In this document: piece by piece, positions 1 to 11,249 of the stretch | Layout: each line of letters opens with the position of its first letter | Numbering within the stretch: the stretch's first letter is position 1 | Source: Mycocentrospora acerina | Taxonomy: Eukaryota; Ascomycota; Dothideomycetes; Pleosporales | DNA: 64,000 nt | Direction: 5' to 3' | Assembly (NCBI GenBank): GCA_022701365.1 | Contig: JAKUHH010000108.1 | Location: 991,821-1,055,820 of the forward strand | The notes under the pieces: model-generated | Seen by the model: only the letters and a program-made list of their open reading frames with translations | Databases searched by the model: none | Told to the model about the DNA's origin: nothing | Position numbers and translations under genes: made by a program

Positions 1-1173
1 AGTGGATGCAGCGGTTGACGTTGTGCTTGTCGTTTGAGGCCAGCGTTGAGAGGACCCTCAGTTCGATGCGGCTAGCATCACGATACTTGGGCACGGATCG
101 GATGACCTTGATGGCACACTTGGTGCCCTTTCTCTTGTCCCAAGCCTCGACGACTTTGCCAAACGTTCCTTGGCCAAGCAGCTTGAGGATCTGGTCTACG
201 GCCATGTTAACGCCGATTCTGGCGCGGGCAGCAGGTGTACTTACATCGCTCTGTGAGGTCGGCCTCTGGCACGACAATGTAGTGGCCGTCTTCATCGTCG
301 ATCTTTTGGTCTTTTGTGTACGACTTCTGGAGCAGGTGGGTCAGCAAAGTTTTCATTTGCGGCATCTCAAGCGGGCGGCGAGAGGCTTACATCTGCGACA
401 ACCTGCACGTAGACCTCCTTGGCCTTGATGACTGGGTTGGGCGGCGGCTGGTAGAGGCTGAATGGGTTGTCGTCGTGGTCGAGCTCCCGCTTCTTGGCCT
501 CCTTGGCCTCGTCCTGGGCTGCGGCACGGGTGCGTTTGCGCTTCTGGCCGACCAGGCTGTTGTCGAGATCCGAGGCGTGCTGGGCGTTGCTGGCCTGGGA
601 TCCCAGCGAGGTGGCGGCGGTTGTGTTGAGTGCAGAGGTTGTGCGGTCGGTGGAGGCAGAGTGGTCGGGGGTGTCGTAGTAGGGCGTCTGGGTGGTCGAG
701 TACGACGTCTGCTGGTTGTAGACGGGGTCGTAGGCAGTCGAGGCGGCCGTCTTGCGCTTCTTGTCCGTGTGTCGCGCAGAGCCGTTGGTCGCCGTCCTCG
801 CGGGCGGCGGCGGACGCGTGGCGGCAAGGGCGTCGGCCGTGTCGTCGTCGTCGATGACGATGATTTCGGTGGGGAGGCCGTTTTTGTAGAACGAGTTCCA
901 GTCCGTCTTGGGGCGGCGGCGCTCCTGCGTTTGCGCGCCGACGCTGTGGGTGGGCGTCAGGCTCATGGGCGGCAGCTGGGGCGGCGGGCGGTCGTGGGCA
1001 GTGGCCGACTGGCGCATGTCTGCACCGGCGGCGGCGCTGGAATAGCCGGCGTACATGGGGATGCGAGCCGAGCCGTTGGCCAGCTGCGAGCTCGACATGC
1101 TGGGCGGGTATGCCTGGTGCGGGTAGAATTGGTGGGCGGGGAGCGTCGCCGTGGCCGTGCTTGGTGTTGACAT
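1..1173 (-). CDS. LAMMER-type dual-specificity protein kinase, 5' part (partial)
   Basis: N-terminal part of a CLK/LAMMER kinase (Kns1/Lkh1 type), which in fungi phosphorylates SR-type splicing factors and acts in growth and stress control. The model has exons 1173-391, 326-245 and 195-1; the gene runs off the left edge before the catalytic core. About 260 residues of low-complexity Ser/Thr/Pro sequence with a YKNGLPTEIIVIDDDD block precede a DGHYIVVPEADLTERYQ segment. The kinase domain then begins with LLGQGTFGKVVEAWD (glycine loop), CAIKVIRS (catalytic Lys) and the family-typical KYRDASRIELRVLSTL. The ATG at 1173 is the first in frame; upstream in-frame codons are not ATG. The second intron must end at the TAG at 196-198. 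The nearer CAG would give an immediate stop. Confidence 0.9.
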
Positions 1174-1317
1174 GTCGGCCGGCGGGCGTTTCAAGCGTCA
1201 AGCGTCGAGCGGCGAGCGGCGAGCGGCTCTCGCTGCACGCTGGGCACGATGCGATGCAATGCGATGCGGCGCTGGGCTGGGCGGCCTGTCGGCGCGGGCC
1301 CGGTGCGTGTGGGCGAT

Positions 1318-1343
1318 GGCAGGGCAGGGCAGGGCAGGGCAGA
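1318..1343. repeat. GGGCA pentamer array
   Basis: About five tandem GGGCA units, in the GC-rich region upstream of the LAMMER kinase. A reverse-complement TGCCC array lies at 1968-1990. Confidence 0.8.
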
Positions 1344-1967
1344 GCTGGGGCTCCTGCGTGCTGCCGTCGACGGAGCGCGGCAAGGCAGGCGCTGCTCACG
1401 GGCGTGTGGACGTCGGCGTCGGCGCTGTCGTCGCCGCGGGGCGTCAGGCACGGGGCGGCAGCGAGGGCTGGGGGCGAGGGCGAGGGCGAGGGCCGGTCGA
1501 GTCGAGTGCTGGGGGCGTGGAGCGCGACGGCAGCGGCGTAGAGGCTGGCCGGAGACGGTGCAGGCAGAGGTTGAGATGGCCCGTCGCTCGTGGTGAGAGT
1601 GGTCCGTGTGGCCGTGGCCTGGTCCGCCATTCGGTGAAGCGCGCCTAGCAACGAAATCTGTGGACCGCCCATTTTTGCCTGCGCACGACGACGCGGCGGG
1701 CGGGCTGCTGGCTGCTGGCTGCTGCCCACCTGCCTGCCTGCCTGCCTGCCCGTCTGCCCGCGTCTGCTGCCCGTCTGCATCTGTGCAGCCCTCGGCGTCT
1801 CTTGCGGCGGCGCCAGAGCAGCGAGCCTGTGTGCAGTCGGCCGCTGCTCAGCCCGTCCGTCCACGGCACACGCACACGCACACGCACTCGCGCTCGCCCC
1901 AGCACTCCCCGGCACCACCATGCCTCAACCTTTGCCATCTCCCACACTCATTTGCGCGTGAAACACG

Positions 1968-1990
1968 TCTGCCCTGCCCTGCCCTGCCCA
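1968..1990. repeat. TGCCC pentamer array, inverted copy of 1318-1343
   Basis: About four tandem TGCCC units, the reverse complement of the array some 630 bp to the left. Confidence 0.8.
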
Positions 1991-2680
1991 CACGCACGCC
2001 CGCCTTCATCGCCCGGACATGCAGCCCCCACAGTCTTGACGTGATGATCCCGTGCCGCCAGCGTCTTGGTCCCATCTGCCTCACTGTTTCGCGAGCAAAT
2101 CACCGCAACATAGTTTCTGGGCGTACGCAAAAACTGGTTCACTGAAAGCACGGTGCCCCCCCTCCCCGAGTCTGTACGAGCCGTCGCCGAGTTTCAGGAA
2201 GCTTCGAGTACTTGCCATGGAACAATGCAGCCGTCCGTCTGGCTCCATCTTTGCCAATCTCTTCAACATGGACACCCTCCTCCTGCCCCCGTTTGCTCGA
2301 CATCATCTCGCAGCCGCCTGACGTGTGGCATTTCTCCTCCATCTGGCTGGGTCCACCGCCCAACGTCATAGCTCAGCACCCACGCGCCACGCGCCACGCG
2401 CTCCTTCCGCGATTTACCCCCAACTATCTTGACCAACCATGACCAACCATGAACCATCATAAACCATTGTGAACCATCATGAACCAACACTTGGATATGG
2501 AAAGGAGAGGAGATGAAAGGAAAGGAATGGAATGGAAAATGTGCCCAAGCTGTGCAGTGACAACTACATGTTTATTCATTGCACTCAATCTACGCCCATC
2601 AGAAAAGAACGGCCTTCCATCAATGTGAGAAAGATTGGTCGTGCTAGATGACATAAGCACCGAAAGAGAATCCGAGTGCG

Positions 2681-2730
2681 CAACCACAACAACAGCAATC
2701 ACAACAACGACAACAACAACAACAACCACC
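2681..2730. repeat. CAA-rich trinucleotide tract
   Basis: Imperfect CAA/CAC repeats in non-coding spacer DNA. Confidence 0.7.
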
Positions 2731-3278
2731 AAGCACACTGTTAATGGAAATACATGGCACACAGACCATGCTGTCCCAGCACATCCACAAACCACTTTAA
2801 CTCTGCCATTGATGCCAGCACACCACCAACCTTGTCCATCACCACACATAGACTTAATCCCCATCTCATCACCAAAAAAATTATTAAAAAAAAGAGGGAG
2901 GAAAGGGAGGGAGCATTATTCACATACAAGCTTCCTCCTTCCTTCACCATGCCAAAACACATACATACATACATCTCCACTACATACAAGGTTATTATTT
3001 TTTCATTATTTTTCTTTCGAGGGGGGGGGGTATTCTTCGCCACGTTGTCATCTCACGTTAGACGGCCTGACTGCCGCTTCCCTATCTACCGGAGCGGTCC
3101 GGATCGTGGTGAATGTCTTTTTTTATTTCCACCTGTCCGCACCCACTCGCTTCATCATTTGCTCACCTCATCTTCTCTCTTTTCCCACCCAATCAGTCCC
3201 CTCCAAATACTCTATATTTCCCTACATCATCTCACTTCCTATTTCATTCCCTGCCTACCTGCACCACGCACGTGTCTT

Positions 3279-3280
<2 letters not shown>

Positions 3281-3309
<29 letters not shown>
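3281..3309. repeat. AC dinucleotide microsatellite
   Basis: Perfect AC repeat of about 14 units in spacer DNA. Confidence 0.9.
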
Positions 3310-3311
<2 letters not shown>

Positions 3312-3836
3312 CACCAGGTGAGAAAACTGCAGGTCTGCTACAAACAAAAAAATCTGAAGGAATGGAGAAGAAAAAAGAAAAAAGAAACCCCGTTTTTACT
3401 CCGTGATTCACAGCCGTGTTGGACACTTGTCTAAACATATATCTATATACCCAATCAAATCTTCAACACTCGATTTCAATCTTATAACAAACTCTCGTAA
3501 TCAATTGATTCATTTACTTTGCAGCGTTTAAATAATAATAATAAAAAAAGATACAAAAACCAAATGCCATCCCTACCTCAGCACTCCATACATGAATTGT
3601 TCAAACAGCCAGCCCAATGTACATGCATACCCACTAAACATGAAACCTCCCAGCCAAATAATAAGAAATCCCATTACGTTAGTTCTGATCATTATATAAA
3701 ACAGTCTCAAGTCCATGGAAAATATTACTTAGTCGGTTGGTTGATGGGTTGATGGGTTGATAGATTGTTCGTTAGGTCGATCAACACATGGCCTGATTGG
3801 TGGCTCCATCATCATCATCATCATTAGTCCCTCGCT

Positions 3837-5653
3837 TCACACCACCGACGGCGACGGAGTAAAGTTGGCGAAAAAGTCCTCGACCAGCTTGCCAACACGC
3901 TCCACAATCAAATCCACCTCAGCATTCGTAATATTGTACGCCGGAGCAATAATAATGTGCTCTCCCTTGTCGCCGTCGACGGACCCTGATCCGGGGTAAA
4001 TGAAGATGCCGTAATCACGAGTAAGACCTATGTGCAAGTGTAAGCAAAGACCTTGTCAGCCTTGGAACTCCTGGCTTACCTTTTTGGAACATGTTCCATG
4101 ACACCATGTCTTTGGAGTTGAATGACTCCTTGGTCTCCTTGTCTTTGACAAATTCAATCTGTTTGCCTCGGTCAGTGACGTTTGAAATCTACCCAATACA
4201 ACACTTACACCCCAGAAAAGACCCTTGCCCCGGATATCCCCCACATGCTCGTGTCCGCCAAGCCTCTGCCTAAGCTTTCCAGAAAGCAACTCCCCTTTCT
4301 CTCCCACATTCTCCAGCAACTTCTCCTCTTGCACAATCCTTTGCACCTCTAATGCCGCCGCGCACGCCACGGGGAGGTTTTGAAACGTCTGTCCATGAGT
4401 GAATGCACCACTACCAGGTCCCTTCATAAAGGCCTCGGCAATCGCCTTACCAACGAGCATGCCTGAAATGGCTTGGAAGCCGCCTGCGAGGCCTTTGCCA
4501 ACCAGTTGGATATCAGGGACTACGCCTTCGCCTACGTCTTGCCAAGCGTGCAGACGGCCATTTGACGTGCGACCCATACCGCACATGACTTCGTCAAGAA
4601 CAAGGAGAATCCCATGTTTGTCGCATACTTCACGCATAGCTCCGAGGTATCCGGGGAGTGCGGGGGCACAGCCAAGTGCCTGTTCAAATCGTCAGTATAA
4701 ACTATCTGGGTAACCGGACAGCATGTGAAGGAAAATTTTACATATATAAACAAGACAGTGCTAGTTATGACTCTTGGAGTATCCGAGATGTGGCTGAAAT
4801 CAACGGTTGGTATTCGAGAGAGCTCTGTACTCGTAGAGGCAGAAGAATGAACATAAAGAGCCAACTCACCGCTCCTACAACAGGTTCTGCAATAAATCCA
4901 GCCACGTTTTCTGCACCAAGCTCTATAACTTTCTCTTCAAGTTCTTGCTTCAACCGGTCAACATACTGTGCATTACTCTCCCCTTGACCACGGTATCGGT
5001 AGGGATTGCATGGAGAAACCGTATATACATTAGCAGGAAGAACATGTTGATACGTTTCCTTTCGTGCAGGCATTCCGCTCATTGCAAGCGCCCCGAGAGT
5101 TGCTCCATGGTATGACCGTTCGCGAGCGATGAAAAGCGTACGAGTCGGCTCAGGGTATTGCTTTTCTTTGGCATGATACTGAATGCAGAGTTTGAGAGCT
5201 GCCTCTGATGCTTCCGAGCCTACTTTGCAATCAGCAAGAAGAATCAACCAAACAACAACATCTCTACACACCGGAACTGTAAAAAACAGCTTTACTCATC
5301 TTGCCGTCGGTTGAGGCGATTAAGAAACGAGCCAGATCTTCCGATACATCCGTGTAGAAAGCTACAGAGGGGACATAGCTCATCCCTAGACGCATTTGTC
5401 TGACAATGGCATCTTCAACTCGCTTATTGTAGTGCCCAATACAGGTTACAGCAGCGCCGCCTGATGCATCGTAGATCTGAGTTCCATCTTCGAGCCGATA
5501 TGTATTGTTGTCGACCCCATCTATCCCATCGAGTACACGCAGTGGAGGACTCCTAACACTCCTGTTGAACAGAAACCTCTTGACAGTTTTAGCAACGCTC
5601 AAAACTGGACTGATATTCCTAGGACTCGAATCAGTAATGATTCCGGGGGCCAT
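3837..5653 (-). CDS. PLP-dependent class-III aminotransferase
   Basis: Predicted 490-residue aminotransferase of the class-III (omega/ornithine-type) fold, moving an amino group from an amine or non-alpha amino acid to a keto acid with pyridoxal phosphate. Exons: 5653-5272, 5219-4870, 4679-4209, 4158-4080, 4027-3837. Visible are a YSSGSEASEAALKL segment that binds the cofactor phosphate, ERSYHGATLGALAMSG, EPVVGA, LVLDEVMCGMGRTS with the pyridine-binding Asp near 273, and VGKGLAGGFQ with the Schiff-base Lys near 306. The C-terminal small domain (DYGIFIYPG...HIIIAPAYNIT) is complete. Length is slightly above the usual 430-460. No targeting signal is obvious, so a cytosolic place is likely. The substrate cannot be told from sequence. 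Confidence 0.9.
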
Positions 5654-7494
5654 GTTGATGTTTGAATTTTGGCGAATATCTGTTTGAATATCAACTCAAG
5701 AGTGAAGAGGGTCGATGAGATTAACCAGAGGGGCAATGTCAATGTATAGCCAGCTGGACGGATCGGCAAGGGAAATCAGTAATACAACTGCATGGGATGA
5801 CCTCGATGGCAAATATATACCGTGTTGGTACACTTCAATTCGATCAAAGGGCAAGATTTTGTGGCAAGGCGTGTTGGAACAAGCAAGAAACAAAGCATGA
5901 AGAAACCGTCTTTTGGTCGTCGGCAACCCGAGCCCTTATTCGTATCGGACCGTTCGGGCTTTAGCAGATCATACGTTTACTTGCCTGAAGCTATCCAAAC
6001 GGCGTTCATGGCTGGGTATTCCACTTTACTAATGATGCTAATAGCTAGGCATTCTAACCAGCTAAAGATACTAAGCTTGGACACTTGCGGTGAGGGAGTG
6101 AGGCAATGCGACTTTGAAGAAGTTTGGCGAACAAAAAAGCCGAGGCAAGGGTACACCTGATTGGCTGCACAGGGTCCGCATGTTCGTGACATGAAGGCAT
6201 TCTATGATTGGGACATCGTAAACCAGTACGAATAGCCGGAAGAGTTGCCGATTCCACGGTGCACTAGAGTACGATAACGCATCTCCTCGAGACCCTTGGT
6301 ATGCAGTCAGCGCCGAAAGCACCACGGAAAGATTTGGAGAGATGCCGGAGCATAACCAAACGAGAGCATACTCCACCAGCCTTGCTATCTCTTACGCTTG
6401 CAACTAGGTTGTTTACTATGAAATGAGACGCTAGGGGTTCAGCGTGGCCAAGTCGGCTATACGAGCCTTGACCATTCAATCGCATGGAAGATCAAACGAA
6501 TCCACTGCTTGGATTGGGCGACATGCAGCATTATGCGAGCGGTCCCTGAACAATGTGGTGTAACAGAACGATGGCTGACATTACTTTGGTGTCTGGCAAG
6601 TTGAAGCACTGCACGACAATATTGAATCAAGAGGGATGTAATTTGAATGGCTTGTCTGATCTTATCCGAGTCTGACTGCTCTACAATTACTTGCAATGCG
6701 ATCAGGCAGTCTTGGACGGAGCAAGTTTTATTGGATCATGATGCTTGTGCTTGTTCCCCGTTTGACGTGGATCCTCCATGCTTCTTTGAGCAGGTCAGGC
6801 ATCGGCCAGCAGCCCTAGAGTTGAACAAGGGATGCTTGACCGCTCCTCTTTAGACTAAGCTCGTGGTGCTCTGCAGAAATCAACTGCCTCGGGATGCCGT
6901 GACGCGTAGCTGTGGTATCCTACCGTACCCTGAGTTTTGCGGAAAAAGGCATGGGTCGTGACTCGTCAAGTCGGGGTGGAGAGGATTTGCTGCATGAAGA
7001 TGATTACATGCTGAGCCTTGGTAGAAGCCCGTGACTAAAAGCCCTAGCAATGGCGTTGGCCAGCATTGGTCATGGCGGCAACCGCAAGTGAACTACGCTG
7101 GACAATCTTGTGTCCAATCTGGCGGGCTGTGAGCCGGAGACAGGCTCGCAAGTCGTCGAGAGTCCTCAGCTCCACCTAGACAAACAGATGGATCCGATCC
7201 AGGAACAATGGGATATTGCGTAAGACGCCGGCAGTCGATTGGAAGGACACATGAGCCGCGAGCTAGGTGCTAGGTGCAGTGAGCTACATCCTGCACGGGA
7301 TTGACTGTAGGAGTCGGCAAGGAAACGACGACCATGTCCCGAGCCGTAGTGCGCAATCGCCGCTGGTGTTCGGGCCGCGTCGGTCGAATCAGCATAGACG
7401 CCAAGCACCCCACATTGAACATCCAACTGAACACGCAGGGCGTCGCGAGTTTGTCCCCTCTTACTCGTCGACGACGACAGCCAACAAAATCACA
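5654..7494. other. Intergenic region without a supported gene
   Basis: Mixed-composition DNA between the divergent aminotransferase and SRP19 genes. Only short open frames without family resemblance are present (the longest about 110 codons). It must hold both promoters. I see no repeat or RNA gene that I can support. Confidence 0.5.
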
Positions 7495-8318
7495 ATGAAT
7501 CGCGCGAGAGTGGAAGAGGTGTTCTCCTCGGAGTCGGAGGGCGACAGCGACCCGGAGGAGATGGACCTGGAGTGAGCAGTCAACTGCAATATGCAATGTG
7601 CAACATAGACCACACGGCGTACTAAGAAGAGAACAGCGACTTCCAGTCCGTCATCCGGCCTGCCAACATCCCAAGCCCCTCAAGCGCTCCTGCTTCGTCG
7701 CTTCCCTCGCAGCTGCTTCAGCCTCAATCGCCCGCCATCAAGACATCCACCGACCGTGAGCAGTCAAAGCACTACCAATGCCTGTACCCCATTTACTTCG
7801 ACAAATCCCGGTCACGCGCGGAGGGGCGCCGAGTAGGAAAGGAGCTTGCAGTCGAGAACCCGCTAGCACGAGAAATGGCCGATGCTGCAGCGAATCTCGG
7901 CCTGAGAACAGTCTTCGAGCCTGACAAGACGCACCCCAAGGACTGGGCAAACCCCGGGAGGGTGCGTGTGCTCTTGAAGCACCAAGGCAAGCTGATGGAC
8001 GAAGACATCAAGAACAAGCACCACCTCTACATTATCATATCGCAATACTTGAAGGCCAACCCAACACAGAAGAACACGCCATTCAGACTGCCCATTGCGG
8101 GCCTGCCAATGCCCAAGGAAATGCCAGAGCCGGCCGTACCAAAGGGCTGGAAGCTAAACAAGATTCTGCCTCTCCATTCGCCTGCGCTCACTGGCGGTGG
8201 CGTCTCGGAGAACTTTCTGCAAGACATGATGGCTGAGATGGGGGGCGATCTTGGAGGCGCTAGTGGTGCCAGTAGTGGGACAGAGGGGAAAAAGAAGAAG
8301 GACAAGAAAAAGAAGTGA
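7495..8318 (+). CDS. SEC65: Signal recognition particle subunit SRP19 (Sec65)
   Basis: Predicted 252-residue SRP19/Sec65 protein. It binds SRP RNA and prepares it for SRP54, so that SRP can deliver signal-bearing ribosomes to the ER. Two exons: 7495-7571 and 7637-8318. The family core is clear: HYQCLYPIYFDKSRSRAEGRRV, then ENPLAREMADAAANLGLRT and HPKDWANPGRVRVLLK. The C-terminal tail is fungal-type and ends in a Lys-rich run suited to RNA contact. The splice joins CTG GA to C GAC and keeps the frame into the Sec65 core. The N-terminus is acidic (EVFSSESEGDSDPEEMD). The gene lies alone between two long spacers. Confidence 0.93.
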
Positions 8319-9601
8319 GAGTAACGTGTGATACGTTGTCTACTTGCCACCGTTGCTGCCTAGCACCACCTGCTTGCGCGGACAGGAAGCTGCCGCATGT
8401 AGCTGGTGCAAATGCACCGCAAGCGAGCGCCTCACCGTATCATGGTGGTTCTACCGCGTGTACTATCGCTCATGCAGAGGGGTGCCGTTTTGCGATTTGT
8501 CACATGATAATACAACTTGCCAGCAAAGTATGCGGCTACTCCTATTTCTAGTGTGCTGGAGATTTTGACAAGTGATTACATTCCTTGTGCTCTTCTCTTG
8601 TTTGCACTTATTTCTCTACGTAGCTGTGCCTACTGAGTCTCACAAAGGTGGCTTTTGTCTTGTTTTTCCAGCCGCCGAATCATGTTTTTCACCCACACCG
8701 CTCCAAAGCTTTGTTCTCTCGCCTGGCGCCGAAGCTGAGAATCAGGATGCACTGTCGATGCAAGCGGTTCGACACAGACACTTGCTCGCCTATCTTTCTG
8801 CCAGGGCCACACCTCGAAAGAAGGAGCAGCCTAGTGCATCTTGGCCAAGTTCTACACCTTTCGCATTCTGTATTCCCATCTTGCGAAACAACACAATGTA
8901 CCTGTACTCACTTGTGCAACTGAAACAATTAGTTTAGCCGCGCTGCAAGCCACCGCCACACCAACTTCTCAATAGAGCACCTGCATAATTAAGTCTCCGA
9001 CCACGTGCATTTAGTTTATCAGTTCGTACATCATCAAGCACCACGGCCCGAATAACATCGGTTCATTAGGCATCCCGTCGCATAAATCCTTGCCCCTGCC
9101 CCAGCGCTAAAAATCAAGCCTCAGTCGGCAAATGTCTCTCTATTTGGCCGTCACTTTTTCAAACTTCAGTTTACTCCTTGCTGTGATTGAACTGTCATCT
9201 TTTCAAAAACTTAAATGCCATCCCAATCCAGCGAGCGGGGAATCGCCAGCGACTTGGGTCCAGGGATATGGCGTCTCTAACGGCTGGTAAGCGACAAAAG
9301 TGGCGTTATCGCGTCTGCGACACGACAGTGGTTGATATCTAATCCTACACTGCAGGCACTATACTCAGAGGAAGCAGCTACAAACAAGGAGCATCAAAGT
9401 TACTTCTTCTAGTGATGCTGAAATCCTTGTCATACCTACAACTTAGATTTAAGGCAGTACTTTTCCAGCTAAAATAAATTTTCAGCTGGTTACTGCAAAA
9501 GATTTTTTTTTAATTAAAAAATCCGAGAATGCAAAGGATAAAAATTATTCCAAAGTTTGAAAGATAACAACCCCCATCACCTTATCAGTACCCTTTCTCA
9601 A

Positions 9602-9604
<3 letters not shown>

Positions 9605-9654
<50 letters not shown>

Positions 9655-9863
9655 NNNNNNNNNNNNNNNNNNNNNNNNNNNNNNNNNNNNNNNNNNNNNN
9701 NNNNNNNNNNNNNNNNNNNNNNNNNNNNNNNNNNNNNNNNNNNNNNNNNNNNNNNNNNNNNNNNNNNNNNNNNNNNNNNNNNNNNNNNNNNNNNNNNNNN
9801 NNNNNNNNNNNNNNNNNNNNNNNNNNNNNNNNNNNNNNNNNNNNNNNNNNNNNNNNNNNNNNC

Positions 9864-9891
<28 letters not shown>
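9605..9891. repeat. CT dinucleotide microsatellite interrupted by N gap
   Basis: CT repeats run into the gap from the left (to 9654) and out of it on the right (9863 to about 9890), so the unassembled part probably is repeat as well. Confidence 0.9.
9655..9862. other. Assembly gap (208 N)
   Basis: Run of N flanked on both sides by the CT repeat. Its true length is unknown. Confidence 0.99.
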
Positions 9892-9894
<3 letters not shown>

Positions 9895-11249
9895 CAACCG
9901 AAATAGTGGGACATAGGCCTTGGCGCGAGCATTCCAATTTTGTGCAAAACAATACCGAGTCACCAGCCAAATATCCTGCTTTGCGTTTCTGTTAACGGTG
10001 AATTAAATCAACGTTACAGAACCTTCATTCTGCGCAATTTTTTTTAAGTTGTCTCAAGAATAGCTTTTACAAGCAAGAGATCAATTAGAAGAGAAACTTG
10101 TTGCATTATTGTGAGTGTACGAATAGGACATTACATAGGCGCAGGGTGCTCACGTGCTCCCACGCGTGATGGTACATTGGCCGACATTGTGACTTCCAAA
10201 CCACAAGCTTATCTCCCGCTATTCTGATTGAACGAGAGACTCAATTTTGGTAAACACGTAGCCTTCTTATTCTCTCGCCTTCACCTTCAATCTAACTACT
10301 AAACTTTCACCATCTGTACTAGATTTTGACCTCTATTTTTATTTATATCCCACATTACAACTACCTGTTTCTCAGACATCTTTGTTTTGTTATTATTTTT
10401 TTTTAAAAAAAAGTTACAACAGTGCAATTCGGTACTTAAAAGACAGGTACTAGGACTTTTCGATATGTAATGTTATCGGAAATCGATTTGTTATGATTGA
10501 AATTTCACCATCGAAAACGGCTGACTATTGACTCGCTTATCGGGGTGGCTTCAAATCTACTTCCTGCTTGGAGGACAGCAATTTTTGGGTCAGGTCTGCT
10601 CCATTACCATGCCATCAATTGTCTGAAGCACTATAAAAAGAGAAACATACCAACCGCAACTGGCCAAATCAGGACACCAGATTCCACCTTCGATACTTGG
10701 GAAGATGAGAAAGTGGACAATTTGTGCAACGTCTGGTCAATTCCATCTAAGTTTATTGGCGACCTTTAGCTAAATCCTTGTCTCAACGACTTGTGCCAGT
10801 TGTATACGATCACAAGATTGCGACGGGCACGATACATATCCTACACACGCCATCTTTGCAGCTTTTTCTATTGCTGAAATTCTCACATATGTACAGTACC
10901 AAAGATATGCAAGCAACTGTGCGCAATGAGTAGCTACCAGTTGGCAACATATCCATCCAGGACTATAAGACACATTCAATGATTAGGAGTATTGGTTCAT
11001 CGTTTTTTTTTGGAAATCATATATCATTCAATCGTTCTAGCAAACAAAGAAGCTACAAACAACTGACAAGTCATACGAAAATGGTAAGACCGTCTCAAAT
11101 TGTGGAAACATGTAAAAGCGAATACAAATCGGGCGTCTTATCACAATATCCCAGGTTGCCATCACTCAGCCGTAACCCAACTCATCTGCCCATCTATCCA
11201 TCCGCAGTTACATCTCAGCACTAACACTCATCAATCACTCAGTTGGCGC

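Larger units (their letters stand above)
1174..3836. other. Long intergenic spacer, GC-rich then simple-sequence rich
   Basis: No supported gene. The part next to the kinase (about 1174-2100) is very GC-rich and contains GGGCA and TGCCC arrays plus a CCTG array near 1729-1750. It is probably the promoter and 5' leader. From about 2440 the sequence becomes low complexity: ACCATGAACC-like repeats (2440-2490), a CAA tract (2681-2730), poly-A and poly-G runs, an AC microsatellite (3281-3309) and a CAT run (3807-3824). Open frames across it read as His/Thr/Pro or Val repeats and look non-coding. Confidence 0.7.
8319..11249. other. Gene-poor spacer with assembly gap
   Basis: About 2.9 kb between SRP19 and the aspartic protease. 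It contains AT-richer patches, poly-T and poly-A runs near 9505 and 10400, the CT microsatellite and its N gap. No open frame resembles a protein family. I see no intact transposon or clear repeat-induced point mutation block. Confidence 0.6.

Noticed and set aside
316..1170. 284-codon open frame on the plus strand
   Set aside because: It is antisense to the LAMMER kinase first exon and reads as Val/Gly/Arg-rich sequence produced by GC bias.
353..1921. 522-codon open frame on the minus strand
   Set aside because: It overlaps the LAMMER kinase exon in another frame and is low-complexity Pro/Ala/His/Arg sequence; the alternative frame contains the kinase.
2635..3321. 228-codon open frame over simple repeats
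   Set aside because: Composed mainly of Thr, His and Ser runs from CAA and CA repeats, with no domain resemblance.
6425..6500. tRNA-like A box (TGGCCAAGTCGG)
   Set aside because: The segment matches an A box, but no GTTCGA-type B box follows at the right distance and the ends do not pair into an acceptor stem.
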